A DNA stretch of 64,000 nt, taken from positions 37,299-101,298 of the forward strand of contig JBFXFT010000004.1 of NCBI GenBank assembly GCA_050178795.1, in the 5' to 3' direction. Under the pieces are notes generated by a model. That model was not told the origin of the DNA. It did no database searches and was given only the letters and a program-made list of their open reading frames with translations. Below, piece by piece: positions 42,761-52,125 of the stretch. The stretch is from STF1-184 sp050178795 (GTDB lineage Bacteria; Bacillota; Clostridia; Christensenellales; UBA1242). A program made the position numbers and the translations under genes. Position 1 is the stretch's first letter, and each line of letters starts with the position of its first letter.

Positions 42761-43495
42761 ATGAATATTTTTAAAAACAACGAAAAACTATTAAACAAAG
42801 ACAAAATGCCTCGCCATATTGCGTTTATAATAGACGGCAATGGGCGTTGGGCAAATAGAAGGGGTTTACCTAGAACAGTAGGGCACAAATATGGTGTTGA
42901 GGCTGTCGGTAATACCATTAAAAATTGTACCGATTTAGGCATAAAATATATGAGTTTTTATGTGTTTTCTACCGAGAATTGCAAGCGTCCAAAGGACGAG
43001 GTAGACACAATTTTTGACCTACTTAGAGAGTACATAAAAAAGGACATATCTGAGTACAAAAATAGAGACATAAAACTTATGACAAGTGGCGATTTAAGCG
43101 CACTTCCTAAGGACATTGCAGACGAAATACGCTCGGCGGTTGAAAAGACAAAAGAGTGCAATAATTTTGTTGTAAATATTGCAATAAATTATGGCGGAAG
43201 AGCAGAAATTTTAAAGGCAATTAACGACATATTAAAAGACGGCATAAACAGTGTAGATGAAACTTTATTTAAAGACTATTTATACACAAAAGATTTGCCA
43301 GATCCAGACTTAATAATAAGGACGAGTGGCGAGCATAGAACGAGCAATTTTATGCCGTATCAAGCGGTTTATTCCGAGTGGCATTTTCCTAGGGTTTTAT
43401 GGCCAGATTTTAACAAAAAAGAGTTAATAAAATCACTTTTAAACTATCAATCAAGAAACAGGCGCTTTGGCAATATCAAGACAGATAAAAGGTAA
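42761..43495 (+). CDS. uppS: Undecaprenyl diphosphate synthase
   Basis: cis-Prenyltransferase that builds the C55 lipid carrier from farnesyl and isopentenyl diphosphate for peptidoglycan. 244 aa. The first motif is IIDGNGRWANRRG with the catalytic Asp at its start; SGEHRTSNF, YSEWHF and the C-terminal NYQSRNRRFG are also present. ATG 42761 follows GGGGCAG. Confidence 0.96.
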   Translation: MNIFKNNEKLLNKDKMPRHIAFIIDGNGRWANRRGLPRTVGHKYGVEAVGNTIKNCTDLGIKYMSFYVFSTENCKRPKDEVDTIFDLLREYIKKDISEYKNRDIKLMTSGDLSALPKDIADEIRSAVEKTKECNNFVVNIAINYGGRAEILKAINDILKDGINSVDETLFKDYLYTKDLPDPDLIIRTSGEHRTSNFMPYQAVYSEWHFPRVLWPDFNKKELIKSLLNYQSRNRRFGNIKTDKR

Positions 43496-43502
43496 AAATA
43501 TT

Positions 43503-44456
43503 ATGAGAGAACGCACAATAACGGCAATATTTATAACACTTGGGTTAGCCCTTGCCTTTTTGTTTAGAGAGGTTAATTTATATGTTTTTGACGGCTTTAT
43601 TGCAATACTTTCTATAGTTTGTGCGTTAGAGGTTTCGCGAGTGTTTTTGCGCTCTGGCAGAGCAAATTTTATGGGCTTAGAGGCAACTTTTGCCACGATA
43701 ACTTTTATAATGACAATTTGGGGCATAAACGCTCAGTTTAGCCTTTCACAATTCATACTCGGCTATTTAATAATTTTAATAGTTATGTTCTCAATAAGTT
43801 TTGCTATGGGTTTCTTTAACAAAAGAACAGTGGAAGAAGATGAAAATTTTAAGGCATCAAAACTTGGAATATATGAATATTCCTACAAAAAGAGTATGTT
43901 GACCCTATTTATTATGATTTATCCAACACTTTTGTTTGTGCCTATGTATTTACTTAATCACATACAAGAACTTAACCTATTTACTGGTGCAGTAAACGCC
44001 TATACAGGTGTAAATTTGGGACTATTTTTACTTGTAACAGTGTTCCTAGTCACTATGGCTACAGACACTTTGGCACTTTTAGTTGGAATGACGCTAAAAG
44101 GGCCTAAATTAGCACCGCTTATAAGCCCTAAAAAGACAATTTCAGGTGCTATTGGTGGACTATTTGGTGGAATGGTTATGGCTGTTGCCTTATTTTTACT
44201 CGCTAGTTGGTTTACACCACTTGGAGATGCGTTTAGTGCGGCAGGCATACAATTTTGGCTATTCATTATTTATGGCTTTGTAGCCTCAATAATAAGTCAA
44301 ATTGGAGACCTATTTGCCTCATACATTAAGCGTAGGGCAAGGGCAAAAGATTTTAGTTCCGTGTTACCGGGACACGGCGGTTTTATGGACAGACTTGACG
44401 GCATACTTTTTAATGCCGTATTTAGTTTTATATTTTTTATGATTGTGCTTTTATAA
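43503..44456 (+). CDS. cdsA: Phosphatidate cytidylyltransferase
   Basis: Integral membrane enzyme that makes CDP-diacylglycerol from phosphatidate and CTP. 317 aa with about eight transmembrane helices. The CDS signature is complete near the C-terminus: SYIKRRARAKDFSSVLPGHGG followed by MDRLDG. Supplies pgsA (5862). ATG 43503 follows AAAGG. dxr normally follows but is missing; rseP comes next. Confidence 0.95.
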   Translation: MRERTITAIFITLGLALAFLFREVNLYVFDGFIAILSIVCALEVSRVFLRSGRANFMGLEATFATITFIMTIWGINAQFSLSQFILGYLIILIVMFSISFAMGFFNKRTVEEDENFKASKLGIYEYSYKKSMLTLFIMIYPTLLFVPMYLLNHIQELNLFTGAVNAYTGVNLGLFLLVTVFLVTMATDTLALLVGMTLKGPKLAPLISPKKTISGAIGGLFGGMVMAVALFLLASWFTPLGDAFSAAGIQFWLFIIYGFVASIISQIGDLFASYIKRRARAKDFSSVLPGHGGFMDRLDGILFNAVFSFIFFMIVLL

Positions 44457-44485
44457 AAGCAAAAATTTAATTTGAAGGAGAAAAA

Positions 44486-45592
44486 ATGGGCATATCACTA
44501 TTAGCAACAACATTTACAGACCTATTATCAAATGTCTTTTACATATTTATTGCAATATTAGTGCTTTTACTAATGATTACAATTCACGAATTAGGGCACT
44601 ATTTGGCAGGTAAAAAACTTGGTTTTGGAATAAAAGAATTTTCAATAGGTTTTGGAAAAAAACTTTTTTCACGCAAAAATAAAAGCGGTGAAGATTTTTC
44701 AATTAGGCTTATTCCACTAGGTGGCTACTGCGCTTTTGAAGGTGAGGACGAAGATGACAATGACAACCCTAAGGCCTTTAATAACCAAAAACCTTGGAAG
44801 AGGCTAATTGTGCTTTTTATGGGTGCATTTTTTAACTTTTTATCGGCAATAGTTTTTGCCGTAATTTTGCTTACTGCTTATGGCTATGACATTCCGCAAG
44901 TTGCAACAGTAGACGCAGAGAGCGCAAATTATGGAATTATACAAGAAAATGATGTAATTTGGGGCGTAAACGGCGAAGAAATTAACTTTGTTACAGACAC
45001 AAGTATAAGTGTTTTGCTTGCAGAGCAAACAGTTGGCGAGCCATTTACACTTAACATTGAAAGAGACCACGAAAAAATGGATATAACTGTTTCATTATAT
45101 GCTGTTCCAGCACTTGACGGCGAGGGTCAACCAGTTTTAGATGAGGAAAATAACCCAGTATTCAACAATGTTTTAGGGATAACAATAAAACTTTATGCCT
45201 TCCCATTCTTTGAGGCGTTAGGAAGGAGTTTTTACTTTGTCATAGGTATGGCTTATAAAATTTTAGCCTTCTTCTTACTACTAATTACAGGAAGGGCAAG
45301 TTTAAGTGCAATAGGTGGACCTATTACAACAATCACTATAATCGCAAGTTATACTCAAGCAAGCCTTGCTGGATTTGTGGTTTTGCTACCTTTAATTGCA
45401 GTAAACTTGGCTGTATTTAACTTACTTCCTATTCCTGCACTAGACGGTGCGCGAATGGTGTTTGTAGGTATTGAATGGATTAGGGGTAAGCCAGTAAATA
45501 GAGAACTTGAAGCAAAAATTCATACTATTGGACTAGTGGTGCTACTTGCTTTTGTGCTCTTTGCGGACTTTTACCACATGCTATTTGCCTAA
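44486..45592 (+). CDS. rseP: Site-2 metalloprotease RseP (RasP)
   Basis: Intramembrane zinc protease that cleaves anti-sigma factors and remnant signal peptides. 368 aa. HELGH (residues about 35-39) in the first membrane helix supplies zinc ligands; the second motif is NLLPIPALDG near 312. A PDZ domain lies between (about 130-215). AAGGAG ribosome-binding site. Confidence 0.95.
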   Translation: MGISLLATTFTDLLSNVFYIFIAILVLLLMITIHELGHYLAGKKLGFGIKEFSIGFGKKLFSRKNKSGEDFSIRLIPLGGYCAFEGEDEDDNDNPKAFNNQKPWKRLIVLFMGAFFNFLSAIVFAVILLTAYGYDIPQVATVDAESANYGIIQENDVIWGVNGEEINFVTDTSISVLLAEQTVGEPFTLNIERDHEKMDITVSLYAVPALDGEGQPVLDEENNPVFNNVLGITIKLYAFPFFEALGRSFYFVIGMAYKILAFFLLLITGRASLSAIGGPITTITIIASYTQASLAGFVVLLPLIAVNLAVFNLLPIPALDGARMVFVGIEWIRGKPVNRELEAKIHTIGLVVLLAFVLFADFYHMLFA

Positions 45593-45618
45593 TGATATAT
45601 AATTAAAAGGACAAAAAA

Positions 45619-47211
45619 TTGGAAAATTTATTAAAATATCTTAATCAAAAAACTTACAGTAAATATGCTTTTTTAAAGATGGGTGGCATAAATTATTACA
45701 AAGATAAAAATACGCTAAACCTAGTCTTTTTGTACCCAAATGAAATTGGTGCAATTACCGACGAGCAAAAAGAAGAAATTTTAAGTGTAATGAAAGATTA
45801 TATGCTAAATGAAATAAAAGACGAAAGCCTAAATGTAGAAATAAAATACATAAAAAGTTTTTACGATGAGCCTTACATAAAAATGATAACAAAAGAGTTT
45901 TTAGAAAATAATTATCCGTCTATGCTCGCTGTTGTAAAGTATGGCGAATTAAAACTTGCAGAAGAGGAAAATTTTGTTAAACTTACTCTTCCATATTTGA
46001 AAGATTACGTATTTGAAAACCAAATTACAAAGTTTAAAGAGAGCCTTGAAAGGCACTTAAACGACAAATTTTTATATAACTTTGTAATTGAATTAAAAGA
46101 GGTAAAAGAAGCGCTAAATTCCAACATTTTAGAGAAAAAACAACTTGAAATTTTAGAGGAATTAGAGGGCGAAGAAGAGGTTGAAAAAAGCGTAGTAAAG
46201 GTTGAAGTTATAGAACAGTTAATAGGGCAAGAAACCAGCATAAAACCTTATTGCGTATCAGCAATTCGCTCACCAGAAACACAAGTAAGTGTTGCAGGAA
46301 CAATAAAGTATTTAAATGAGCGTGAGTTTAACAAAAAACAAAAGCAAGGTGGAACAGAAGAAGAGCAAATAGTAGAGGTAAAAAAGACTTTTTACTCTTT
46401 CTACTTGGAGAGTGCTGGAAAAGAGTTAAATGCAGTATATTTTCCTAATAGTAGTACCATTGAAAAGGCTCAACTACTGGCTGACGGAATGCAAGTTGTT
46501 TTGACTGGTGATGTTGAAGAATATAATAGCAAACTAAGCCTAAAAGTTAAGCATATAACTCGCGTAAAAATTTTGGAAAAGCCAAAAGAAGTTACAAAGT
46601 TTAAAAATGTGCCAGCCAATTATAGATATGTTTTTCCTGAGCCTTTTGAAACAATAGGGCAAGCGAGCCTTTTTGAAGAGGAAAAGGAACAAAACGACTA
46701 TATAAAAAACAACACTTTTGTTGTCTTTGACTTAGAGACCACAGGTTTAAACTATGAGGACTGCAAAATTGTTGAAATTGGCGCAGTAAAAATAGAAAAT
46801 GGCAAAATAACTGAGAAGTTTTCTACCTTTGTGGACCCAGAAGAGGAAATACCACTAGACGCAACGCAAATACACGGCATAACTAACGATATGGTTATAG
46901 GTGCACCAAAAACAGGTGAGGCAATAGCCGACTTTTATAAGTTCTGTTACGGCAGTGTACTTGTTGCCTATAACATTGATTTTGACTATAAATTTATAAA
47001 CTATTACGGTCGCCAAAATGGCTATAATTTTGACAACGAACAACGCGATGCCCTAATTATGGCAAGGCAATACATTCATGGGCTTAGAAACTATAAATTA
47101 AAGAGCGTTTGTGAATTTTTAAACATCAACTTAAGTAACGCTCACAGAGCCTATTTTGACGCGGCAGCGACCGCACAGGTGTTTTTAAAACTGGCAGAAA
47201 ATATAAAATAA
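45619..47211 (+). CDS. PolC-like protein lacking the polymerase: N-terminal, OB and DnaQ-type exonuclease domains
   Basis: A 530-aa protein at the locus where polC usually follows rseP. Residues about 1-200 look like the PolC N-terminal region. Residues about 210-330 are an OB-like domain (SVAGTIKYL... VVLTGDVEEYNSKLSLKVKHI). Residues about 362-530 are a DEDDh exonuclease: FDLETTGL near 368, NIDFDYKF and HRAYFDAAAT. The PHP and polymerase palm/fingers of a roughly 1400-aa PolC are missing, with a clean stop and the rimP promoter following. The start is TTG 45619 after AAAGGA. It probably acts as a proofreading or repair 3'-5' exonuclease. Confidence 0.8.
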   Translation: MENLLKYLNQKTYSKYAFLKMGGINYYKDKNTLNLVFLYPNEIGAITDEQKEEILSVMKDYMLNEIKDESLNVEIKYIKSFYDEPYIKMITKEFLENNYPSMLAVVKYGELKLAEEENFVKLTLPYLKDYVFENQITKFKESLERHLNDKFLYNFVIELKEVKEALNSNILEKKQLEILEELEGEEEVEKSVVKVEVIEQLIGQETSIKPYCVSAIRSPETQVSVAGTIKYLNEREFNKKQKQGGTEEEQIVEVKKTFYSFYLESAGKELNAVYFPNSSTIEKAQLLADGMQVVLTGDVEEYNSKLSLKVKHITRVKILEKPKEVTKFKNVPANYRYVFPEPFETIGQASLFEEEKEQNDYIKNNTFVVFDLETTGLNYEDCKIVEIGAVKIENGKITEKFSTFVDPEEEIPLDATQIHGITNDMVIGAPKTGEAIADFYKFCYGSVLVAYNIDFDYKFINYYGRQNGYNFDNEQRDALIMARQYIHGLRNYKLKSVCEFLNINLSNAHRAYFDAAATAQVFLKLAENIK

Positions 47212-47215
47212 TTAC

Positions 47216-47244
47216 TTGCAACTATATGTTTTTTATGATAGAAT
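47216..47244 (+). promoter_or_regulatory. rimP-nusA-infB operon promoter
   Basis: TTGCAA (47216-47221), 17-bp spacer, TAGAAT (47239-47244). Confidence 0.7.
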
Positions 47245-47270
47245 GGTAAAGTAAGAAATATGTAGGCTGT

Positions 47271-47300
47271 TGAGAGTGGGGTTGCCCGCTCTCACTTTTT
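47271..47300 (+). promoter_or_regulatory. rimP leader hairpin
   Basis: GAGAGTGGG (47272-47280) pairs with CCCGCTCTC (47285-47293), loop GTTG, then CTTTTTG, directly before the rimP ribosome-binding site. It matches the known rimP leader hairpin found upstream of rimP (ylxS)-nusA in Bacillota. It may act as an attenuator. Confidence 0.75.
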
Positions 47301-47315
47301 GAGAAAGGAGCATTG

Positions 47316-47780
47316 ATGGATAACAAAATTGTTGAAAACAAAGTGCGCGAAATGGCACTTCCAATTCTTGAAAAACTAGGCTATGAATTGGTTGATGTTG
47401 AGTATAAAGAACAAGACGGAAGTATGAATTTGACACTTTTTATTTACAAGGACGGCGGTGTCTCACTTGACGATTGCCAAATTGTAAGTAGGGCGTTGGA
47501 CGAGCCACTTGACGCTCTTGACCCAACTCAAAATATGCCATATAACTTTAATGTTTCTTCGCCAGGGCTTGATAGACCTCTAAAAACTATTAGAGATTTT
47601 GAAAGAAACCTAAATGAAGAACTAGAAATTGACTTTATAGCGCCAGACGGCAACAAAAAAAGCATTACAGGCGCATTAAAAGATGTTACAAACAATGTTT
47701 TAACAATAAATCAAAAGGGTAAATTGTTAAAAGTTGAATTTGATAAAATTGAAAAAGCATTATTAATAATTAAATTTTAG
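47316..47780 (+). CDS. rimP: Ribosome maturation factor RimP
   Basis: Assists 30S assembly. 154 aa with the RimP N-domain (LEKLGYELVDVEYKEQ) and signature ISRAL-like VSRALDEPLD, YNFNVSSPGLDRPLK; an SH3-like C-terminal domain follows. ATG 47316 follows AAAGGAG; a TTG at 47313 is adjacent and less likely. Confidence 0.95.
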   Translation: MDNKIVENKVREMALPILEKLGYELVDVEYKEQDGSMNLTLFIYKDGGVSLDDCQIVSRALDEPLDALDPTQNMPYNFNVSSPGLDRPLKTIRDFERNLNEELEIDFIAPDGNKKSITGALKDVTNNVLTINQKGKLLKVEFDKIEKALLIIKF

Positions 47781-47791
47781 GAGAATAAAGA

Positions 47792-48937
47792 ATGGTTAAT
47801 AAGGAATTTTTTAAGGCATTAGAAGACCTTGAAGTAACAAGAAAAATTAAAAAGGAGCTATTTGTTGAGGCTTTAGAGGCTGCTTTAACTGCGGCTTATA
47901 AAAAGAGTTATGGCGAAGCGAAAAATGCTGTCGTAAAACTTTCACCAGAAAAAAATGGAATAAAAATTTATTCATACAAGACAATTGTTGAAGAAGTTGA
48001 AAATCCAGACAAGGAAATAAGTCTAGACGAAGCAAGAGAGTTAAAGAAGTCTTATAAACTTGGCGATATGGTAATGGAAGAAGAAAAGCCAAAAGACTTT
48101 GGAAGAATTGCAGCACAAACCGCAAAACAAGTTGTTATGCAAAGACTAAGAGAGATGGAAAAAGATGTAACAATGGACGAACTAGCGGAAAAAGAAGATG
48201 AACTTATTACCACTATAATTAGAAGAATAGACGGCAAGAACGTGTTTGTTGAAATTGGCGCAAATCAATTTGAAGCAGTTATGGGCGAGCAAGACCAAAT
48301 ACCAGGGGAAAGATACAACATAGGCGACCGAATTAAAGTTTATGTTAAAAAAATAAAGGATTCTTTTAATGGACCTATGGTACAAGTTAGCCGTTCTAAT
48401 ACTGGCTTTGTAAGAAAAATATTTAAACTTGAAGTGCCAGAAATTGCAAGCGGTGAAGTAGTAATTGAAAACATCGTAAGAGAAGCAGGTTACAGGACTA
48501 AAATTGCAGTATATTCTGAAAACCCAAACATAGACGCAGTTGGCGCTTGTGTAGGCAATAAAGGTATGAGAATAAACTCAATAGTTGCTGAGATGAACGG
48601 CGAAAAAATTGACATTATTCCGTTTAGTTATGACGCAAAAGAGTACATTACAAACGCATTAAGCCCTGCAGAGGTTTTAAATGTTGACATTCTTGGCGAG
48701 AAGGAAAGTAGAGCAATAGTTCCAGACAATAAACTTAGTTTGGCTATTGGTAAAAACGGACAAAATGTTAGACTTGCAGCAAGACTTACAGGCTGGAAGA
48801 TAGACGTTAAACCAGAAAGTCTAGGCGTTGAAAGAGTAGAGGAAGAACCAAAACCAAAGGAAATGGCAGAGGTTAACTTTGAGGCAGACCTAACCGACTT
48901 AGACGATATGTTTGCAGACGACTTAGAAACACTATAA
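47792..48937 (+). CDS. nusA: Transcription termination/antitermination protein NusA
   Basis: RNA polymerase elongation factor. 381 aa. N-terminal polymerase-binding domain (1-125), S1 domain (about 135-200), then two KH domains (VGACVGNKGMRI and LAIGKNGQNVRLA), and an acidic C-terminal end rather than the two AR repeats of proteobacterial NusA. 11 bp after rimP. Confidence 0.97.
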   Translation: MVNKEFFKALEDLEVTRKIKKELFVEALEAALTAAYKKSYGEAKNAVVKLSPEKNGIKIYSYKTIVEEVENPDKEISLDEARELKKSYKLGDMVMEEEKPKDFGRIAAQTAKQVVMQRLREMEKDVTMDELAEKEDELITTIIRRIDGKNVFVEIGANQFEAVMGEQDQIPGERYNIGDRIKVYVKKIKDSFNGPMVQVSRSNTGFVRKIFKLEVPEIASGEVVIENIVREAGYRTKIAVYSENPNIDAVGACVGNKGMRINSIVAEMNGEKIDIIPFSYDAKEYITNALSPAEVLNVDILGEKESRAIVPDNKLSLAIGKNGQNVRLAARLTGWKIDVKPESLGVERVEEEPKPKEMAEVNFEADLTDLDDMFADDLETL

Positions 48938-48947
48938 AGAGGTATTT

Positions 48948-49211
48948 ATGAAACAAGTTCCTTTAAGAAAATGTATTGCCTGCAAAGAGATGCTACCCAA
49001 ACAAGACTTAATAAAAGTCGTAAAAAACAAAAACGATGAATTTAGTGTAGATTTAACAGGCAAAATGGAAGGCAGAGGCGCCTACATTTGTAAAAAACCA
49101 GAGTGCACAGATAAACTTTTTAAAAATAGACTTTTGCACAAGGCGTTTTCAAAAAACGTGCCAGATACCATTTATAATGACATAAAACAAATACTAGTCA
49201 AAAAAGACTAG
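48948..49211 (+). CDS. ylxR: YlxR family (DUF448) RNA-binding protein
   Basis: An 87-aa protein of the nusA-infB operon. LRKCIACKEMLPKQDLIKVV and GRGAYICKK are the YlxR signature; two CxxC-like cysteine positions are partly kept (CIAC). Thought to bind RNA and affect RNase P or transcription in some species. The companion gene ylxQ (L7Ae-like) is absent here. Confidence 0.93.
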   Translation: MKQVPLRKCIACKEMLPKQDLIKVVKNKNDEFSVDLTGKMEGRGAYICKKPECTDKLFKNRLLHKAFSKNVPDTIYNDIKQILVKKD

Positions 49212-49236
49212 TGGAACAAAAAAAGAGGTGATTTAA

Positions 49237-51744
49237 TTGAGTACAGTAAATAACAACAACGAAAACTCAAAAATTGACAATTTAAGACAACTCGCTCAAA
49301 TTTTAACCAGCAATCAAGTTGCTGGGCTTTTGAAAGAAGTTAGAAACGCAAAGTATAGTTTAGAAGACTTAAACAAGCAAGTTCTTTTTAAAGAAAGAAC
49401 AATTCTTGATAAGGAAGAAACTGCAAAAAATACTGAGCAAGTTACTAAGGTAGAAAAAGTTAATGTAGAAGTTGCAAAAACAGAAAGTGTACCAACTGTT
49501 ACTCCAACTAATAGAGCGCCTCAAAATAGGGACTCTCGTCCACCATATAATAAACCTTATGACGGAGAGAAAAAGCCTTACGAAAAACGTCCTTTTGAAG
49601 GTAAACCGTACGAAAAGAGACCTTTTGAAAATAAACCTTATGAGAAAAAGCCTTTTGAAAGAAGACCATTTGATAGAAACACTACTGGGGGGGATTCTAA
49701 AGACAAATTCGCAGGTAAACCTTACCCTAATAGGGACGGCAAAGCACCATATAGACCAGCCGCTAAACCAGAGGTTGCAGTGGAAGAAACAGTAGAGGTT
49801 GTAAAGAATAAATTTGCACTTGCTACAAGTAAACAAAAAGACGATGCTTTTGATAAAAAACCAAAAAATTATAGCAAAAAACAACTATTGAGGCGCGGTT
49901 TAATTGAAGAAAAAGAAATTGAAGAGCGCATGTTAAATAGACGTTTAAAGGTTAAACGTCCAAAACAAATGATAACTATGGTTCAAAAGCCAGTAGACCG
50001 TGCGGTTATAACGACCGAAAACATATCTGTAAAACTACTTGCTGAAACAATAGGTAAGCCAGTTACAGAAATTATTAAAAAATTGTTTGAATACAAGGTT
50101 ATGGCTACTATTAACAGCAATATTGATTATGACACTGCGGAATTAGTTGCACTAGACCTAGGCATAACTCTTGAAAAGAAAGTAGAAAAGACTTTTGAAG
50201 AAAAATTGCAAGACCAATTAAACGACCACACTGAGGACGACGTAAACTTAAAATCTCGTCCACCTATAGTTGCCGTTATGGGTCACGTAGACCACGGCAA
50301 AACCTCTTTACTTGACGCAATTAGAGAGACCAACGTAATAAAGGGCGAAGCTGGCGGAATAACTCAACACATAGGTGCTTACGTAGTTAAGACAGAAAAA
50401 GGCAAAATTACCTTTATTGATACCCCAGGTCATGAGGCGTTTAGCGAAATGCGTGCAAGGGGCGCAAAAATTACAGACGTTGCAATTCTTGTAGTTGCAG
50501 CCGATGACGGAATTATGCCACAAACCATTGAGGCAATAAACCACATTAAAGCAGCAGACGTACCAATGATTGTTGCAGTAAATAAAATAGATAAACCTAC
50601 AGCAAATGTTGAAAGAGTAAAACAACAACTAGCCGACAGTGGAGTATTGGCAGAAGAATGGGGCGGTGACGCGATTATTGTTCCTGTTTCTGCTCATACC
50701 AAAGAGGGCATAAACAAGTTACTAGAAATGATTTTACTTGTCGCTGAAGTTAAAGAGTTAAAAGCAAACCCTCAAAGGAATGCTTCAGGCACTGTTATTG
50801 AGGCAAAACTAGACAAAGGTCAAGGACCAGTGGCAACCATTATAGTTCAAGACGGAACATTAAAGGTTGGCGATACAATAGTTTCTGGACTTGCTATTGG
50901 TAGAATAAGAGCCATGATGGACGAGAATGGCAAAGCGGTTAAAAAAGCGCTTCCTTCAACTCCAGTTGCGGTACTTGGACTTGACAGCGTACCACAAGCA
51001 GGCGACTTTGTTCATGTAGTTGACGAAAAAATGAGTAAGCAACTTATTGAAGAAAGAAAAGAAAACGTACAAAGACAAAAGAACAATAAGTCAAAAGTTC
51101 TTACAGCAGAAGACTTATTTGGTAAAGATGTTAACAAGAAAAAATTAAATGTAATTGTAAAAGGCAGCGTAATGGGTAGCGTTGAAGCACTAAAACAAAG
51201 CCTATTAAAAATTAAGAATGACGAAGCAGAAGTAGCCTTTATTAGTGGTGGCGCTGGTGCAATAAACGAAAATGATGTGTTACTAGCACAAACTGCAAAC
51301 GCAATTATTATAGGCTTTAATGTTATGCCAGATGTAAACGCAAGAAAACTTGCCGATAAAACTGGTGTTGACATTCGTTTCTATGACATTATTTACAATG
51401 TAATTGATGACTTTGAGGCTATGATTAAAACTATGCTTGCTCCTAAGTTTGAGGAAGTAATAATAGGACACGCCGAAGTTAGAGTGCTATACAAAATAAG
51501 TAAAATAGGCACAATATTTGGCTGTATTGTTAAAGACGGCAAAATTACAAGAAATTCTAAAGTTAGAGTTTTAAGAAAGGACAATGTAATAGCAACTGCA
51601 AGCATTGAGACTTTGAGAATACAAAAAGACGATGTCAAAGAAGTAAAATTGGGCTTTGAATTTGGTATTAAACTTGCAAACTATAACGATGCAATGGAAG
51701 GCGATATTTTAGAGGCTTTTGTAGAAGAACAAGTAAAAGCTTAA
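49237..51744 (+). CDS. infB: Translation initiation factor IF-2
   Basis: GTPase that positions initiator tRNA. 835 aa. The N-terminal region (1 to about 240) is low-complexity, basic and repeat-bearing. An IF2-N subdomain lies near 260-320. The G domain (about 340-510) has GHVDHGKTSL, DTPGHEAF and NKIDK, followed by domains II, III and IV. The start is TTG 49237 after AGAGGTGA. 25 bp after ylxR. Confidence 0.97.
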   Translation: MSTVNNNNENSKIDNLRQLAQILTSNQVAGLLKEVRNAKYSLEDLNKQVLFKERTILDKEETAKNTEQVTKVEKVNVEVAKTESVPTVTPTNRAPQNRDSRPPYNKPYDGEKKPYEKRPFEGKPYEKRPFENKPYEKKPFERRPFDRNTTGGDSKDKFAGKPYPNRDGKAPYRPAAKPEVAVEETVEVVKNKFALATSKQKDDAFDKKPKNYSKKQLLRRGLIEEKEIEERMLNRRLKVKRPKQMITMVQKPVDRAVITTENISVKLLAETIGKPVTEIIKKLFEYKVMATINSNIDYDTAELVALDLGITLEKKVEKTFEEKLQDQLNDHTEDDVNLKSRPPIVAVMGHVDHGKTSLLDAIRETNVIKGEAGGITQHIGAYVVKTEKGKITFIDTPGHEAFSEMRARGAKITDVAILVVAADDGIMPQTIEAINHIKAADVPMIVAVNKIDKPTANVERVKQQLADSGVLAEEWGGDAIIVPVSAHTKEGINKLLEMILLVAEVKELKANPQRNASGTVIEAKLDKGQGPVATIIVQDGTLKVGDTIVSGLAIGRIRAMMDENGKAVKKALPSTPVAVLGLDSVPQAGDFVHVVDEKMSKQLIEERKENVQRQKNNKSKVLTAEDLFGKDVNKKKLNVIVKGSVMGSVEALKQSLLKIKNDEAEVAFISGGAGAINENDVLLAQTANAIIIGFNVMPDVNARKLADKTGVDIRFYDIIYNVIDDFEAMIKTMLAPKFEEVIIGHAEVRVLYKISKIGTIFGCIVKDGKITRNSKVRVLRKDNVIATASIETLRIQKDDVKEVKLGFEFGIKLANYNDAMEGDILEAFVEEQVKA
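49573..49662 (+). repeat. Three 30-bp tandem repeats inside infB
   Basis: Three consecutive 10-codon units encode KPYEKRPFEG, KPYEKRPFEN and KPYEKKPFER (residues 113-142), followed by a partial unit RPFDR. The nucleotide copies differ mainly at synonymous positions, so they are not very recent. Confidence 0.85.
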
Positions 51745-51758
51745 TTTAGGAGGGCATT

Positions 51759-52112
51759 ATGTCGGCTATAAGAATGAGTAGAATAAACTCGGCAATTCAA
51801 TCAGCAATTATTGATATAATTAAAAACAATTTAATAGATCCAAAACTTGACGGCGCTATTGTAAGTGTAACAAAAGTAGATACTTCTAATGATTTGTCGC
51901 ACTGCAATGTCTATATTAGCATAATGACTAATAAAAGCGCCGAAGAGGCTTTTAACGCAATAAGAAATAGTTTGCCATATATTAGAAAGCAAACGGCATC
52001 AAGGGTTAGCCTTAGAATTATGCCACAACTTCACTTTATATTAGATGACAGCATTGAATATTCCGCAAAGATTGAATCTTTGATTGAAAAAATTCATAGA
52101 GATGACAAATAA
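51759..52112 (+). CDS. rbfA: Ribosome-binding factor A
   Basis: 30S maturation factor, KH-like fold, 117 aa. Typical features: MSRINSAIQSAIIDIIKN, CNVYISIM and PQLHFILDDSIEYSAKIESLI. AGGAGGGC ribosome-binding site. Part of the rimP-nusA-infB operon. Confidence 0.96.
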   Translation: MSAIRMSRINSAIQSAIIDIIKNNLIDPKLDGAIVSVTKVDTSNDLSHCNVYISIMTNKSAEEAFNAIRNSLPYIRKQTASRVSLRIMPQLHFILDDSIEYSAKIESLIEKIHRDDK

Positions 52113-52125
52113 AAGGAGAATTATT

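Noticed and set aside
49369..49884. 171-aa reading frame on the - strand
   Set aside because: It is the antisense of the repetitive N-terminal part of infB; Phe-rich composition shows it is a shadow.
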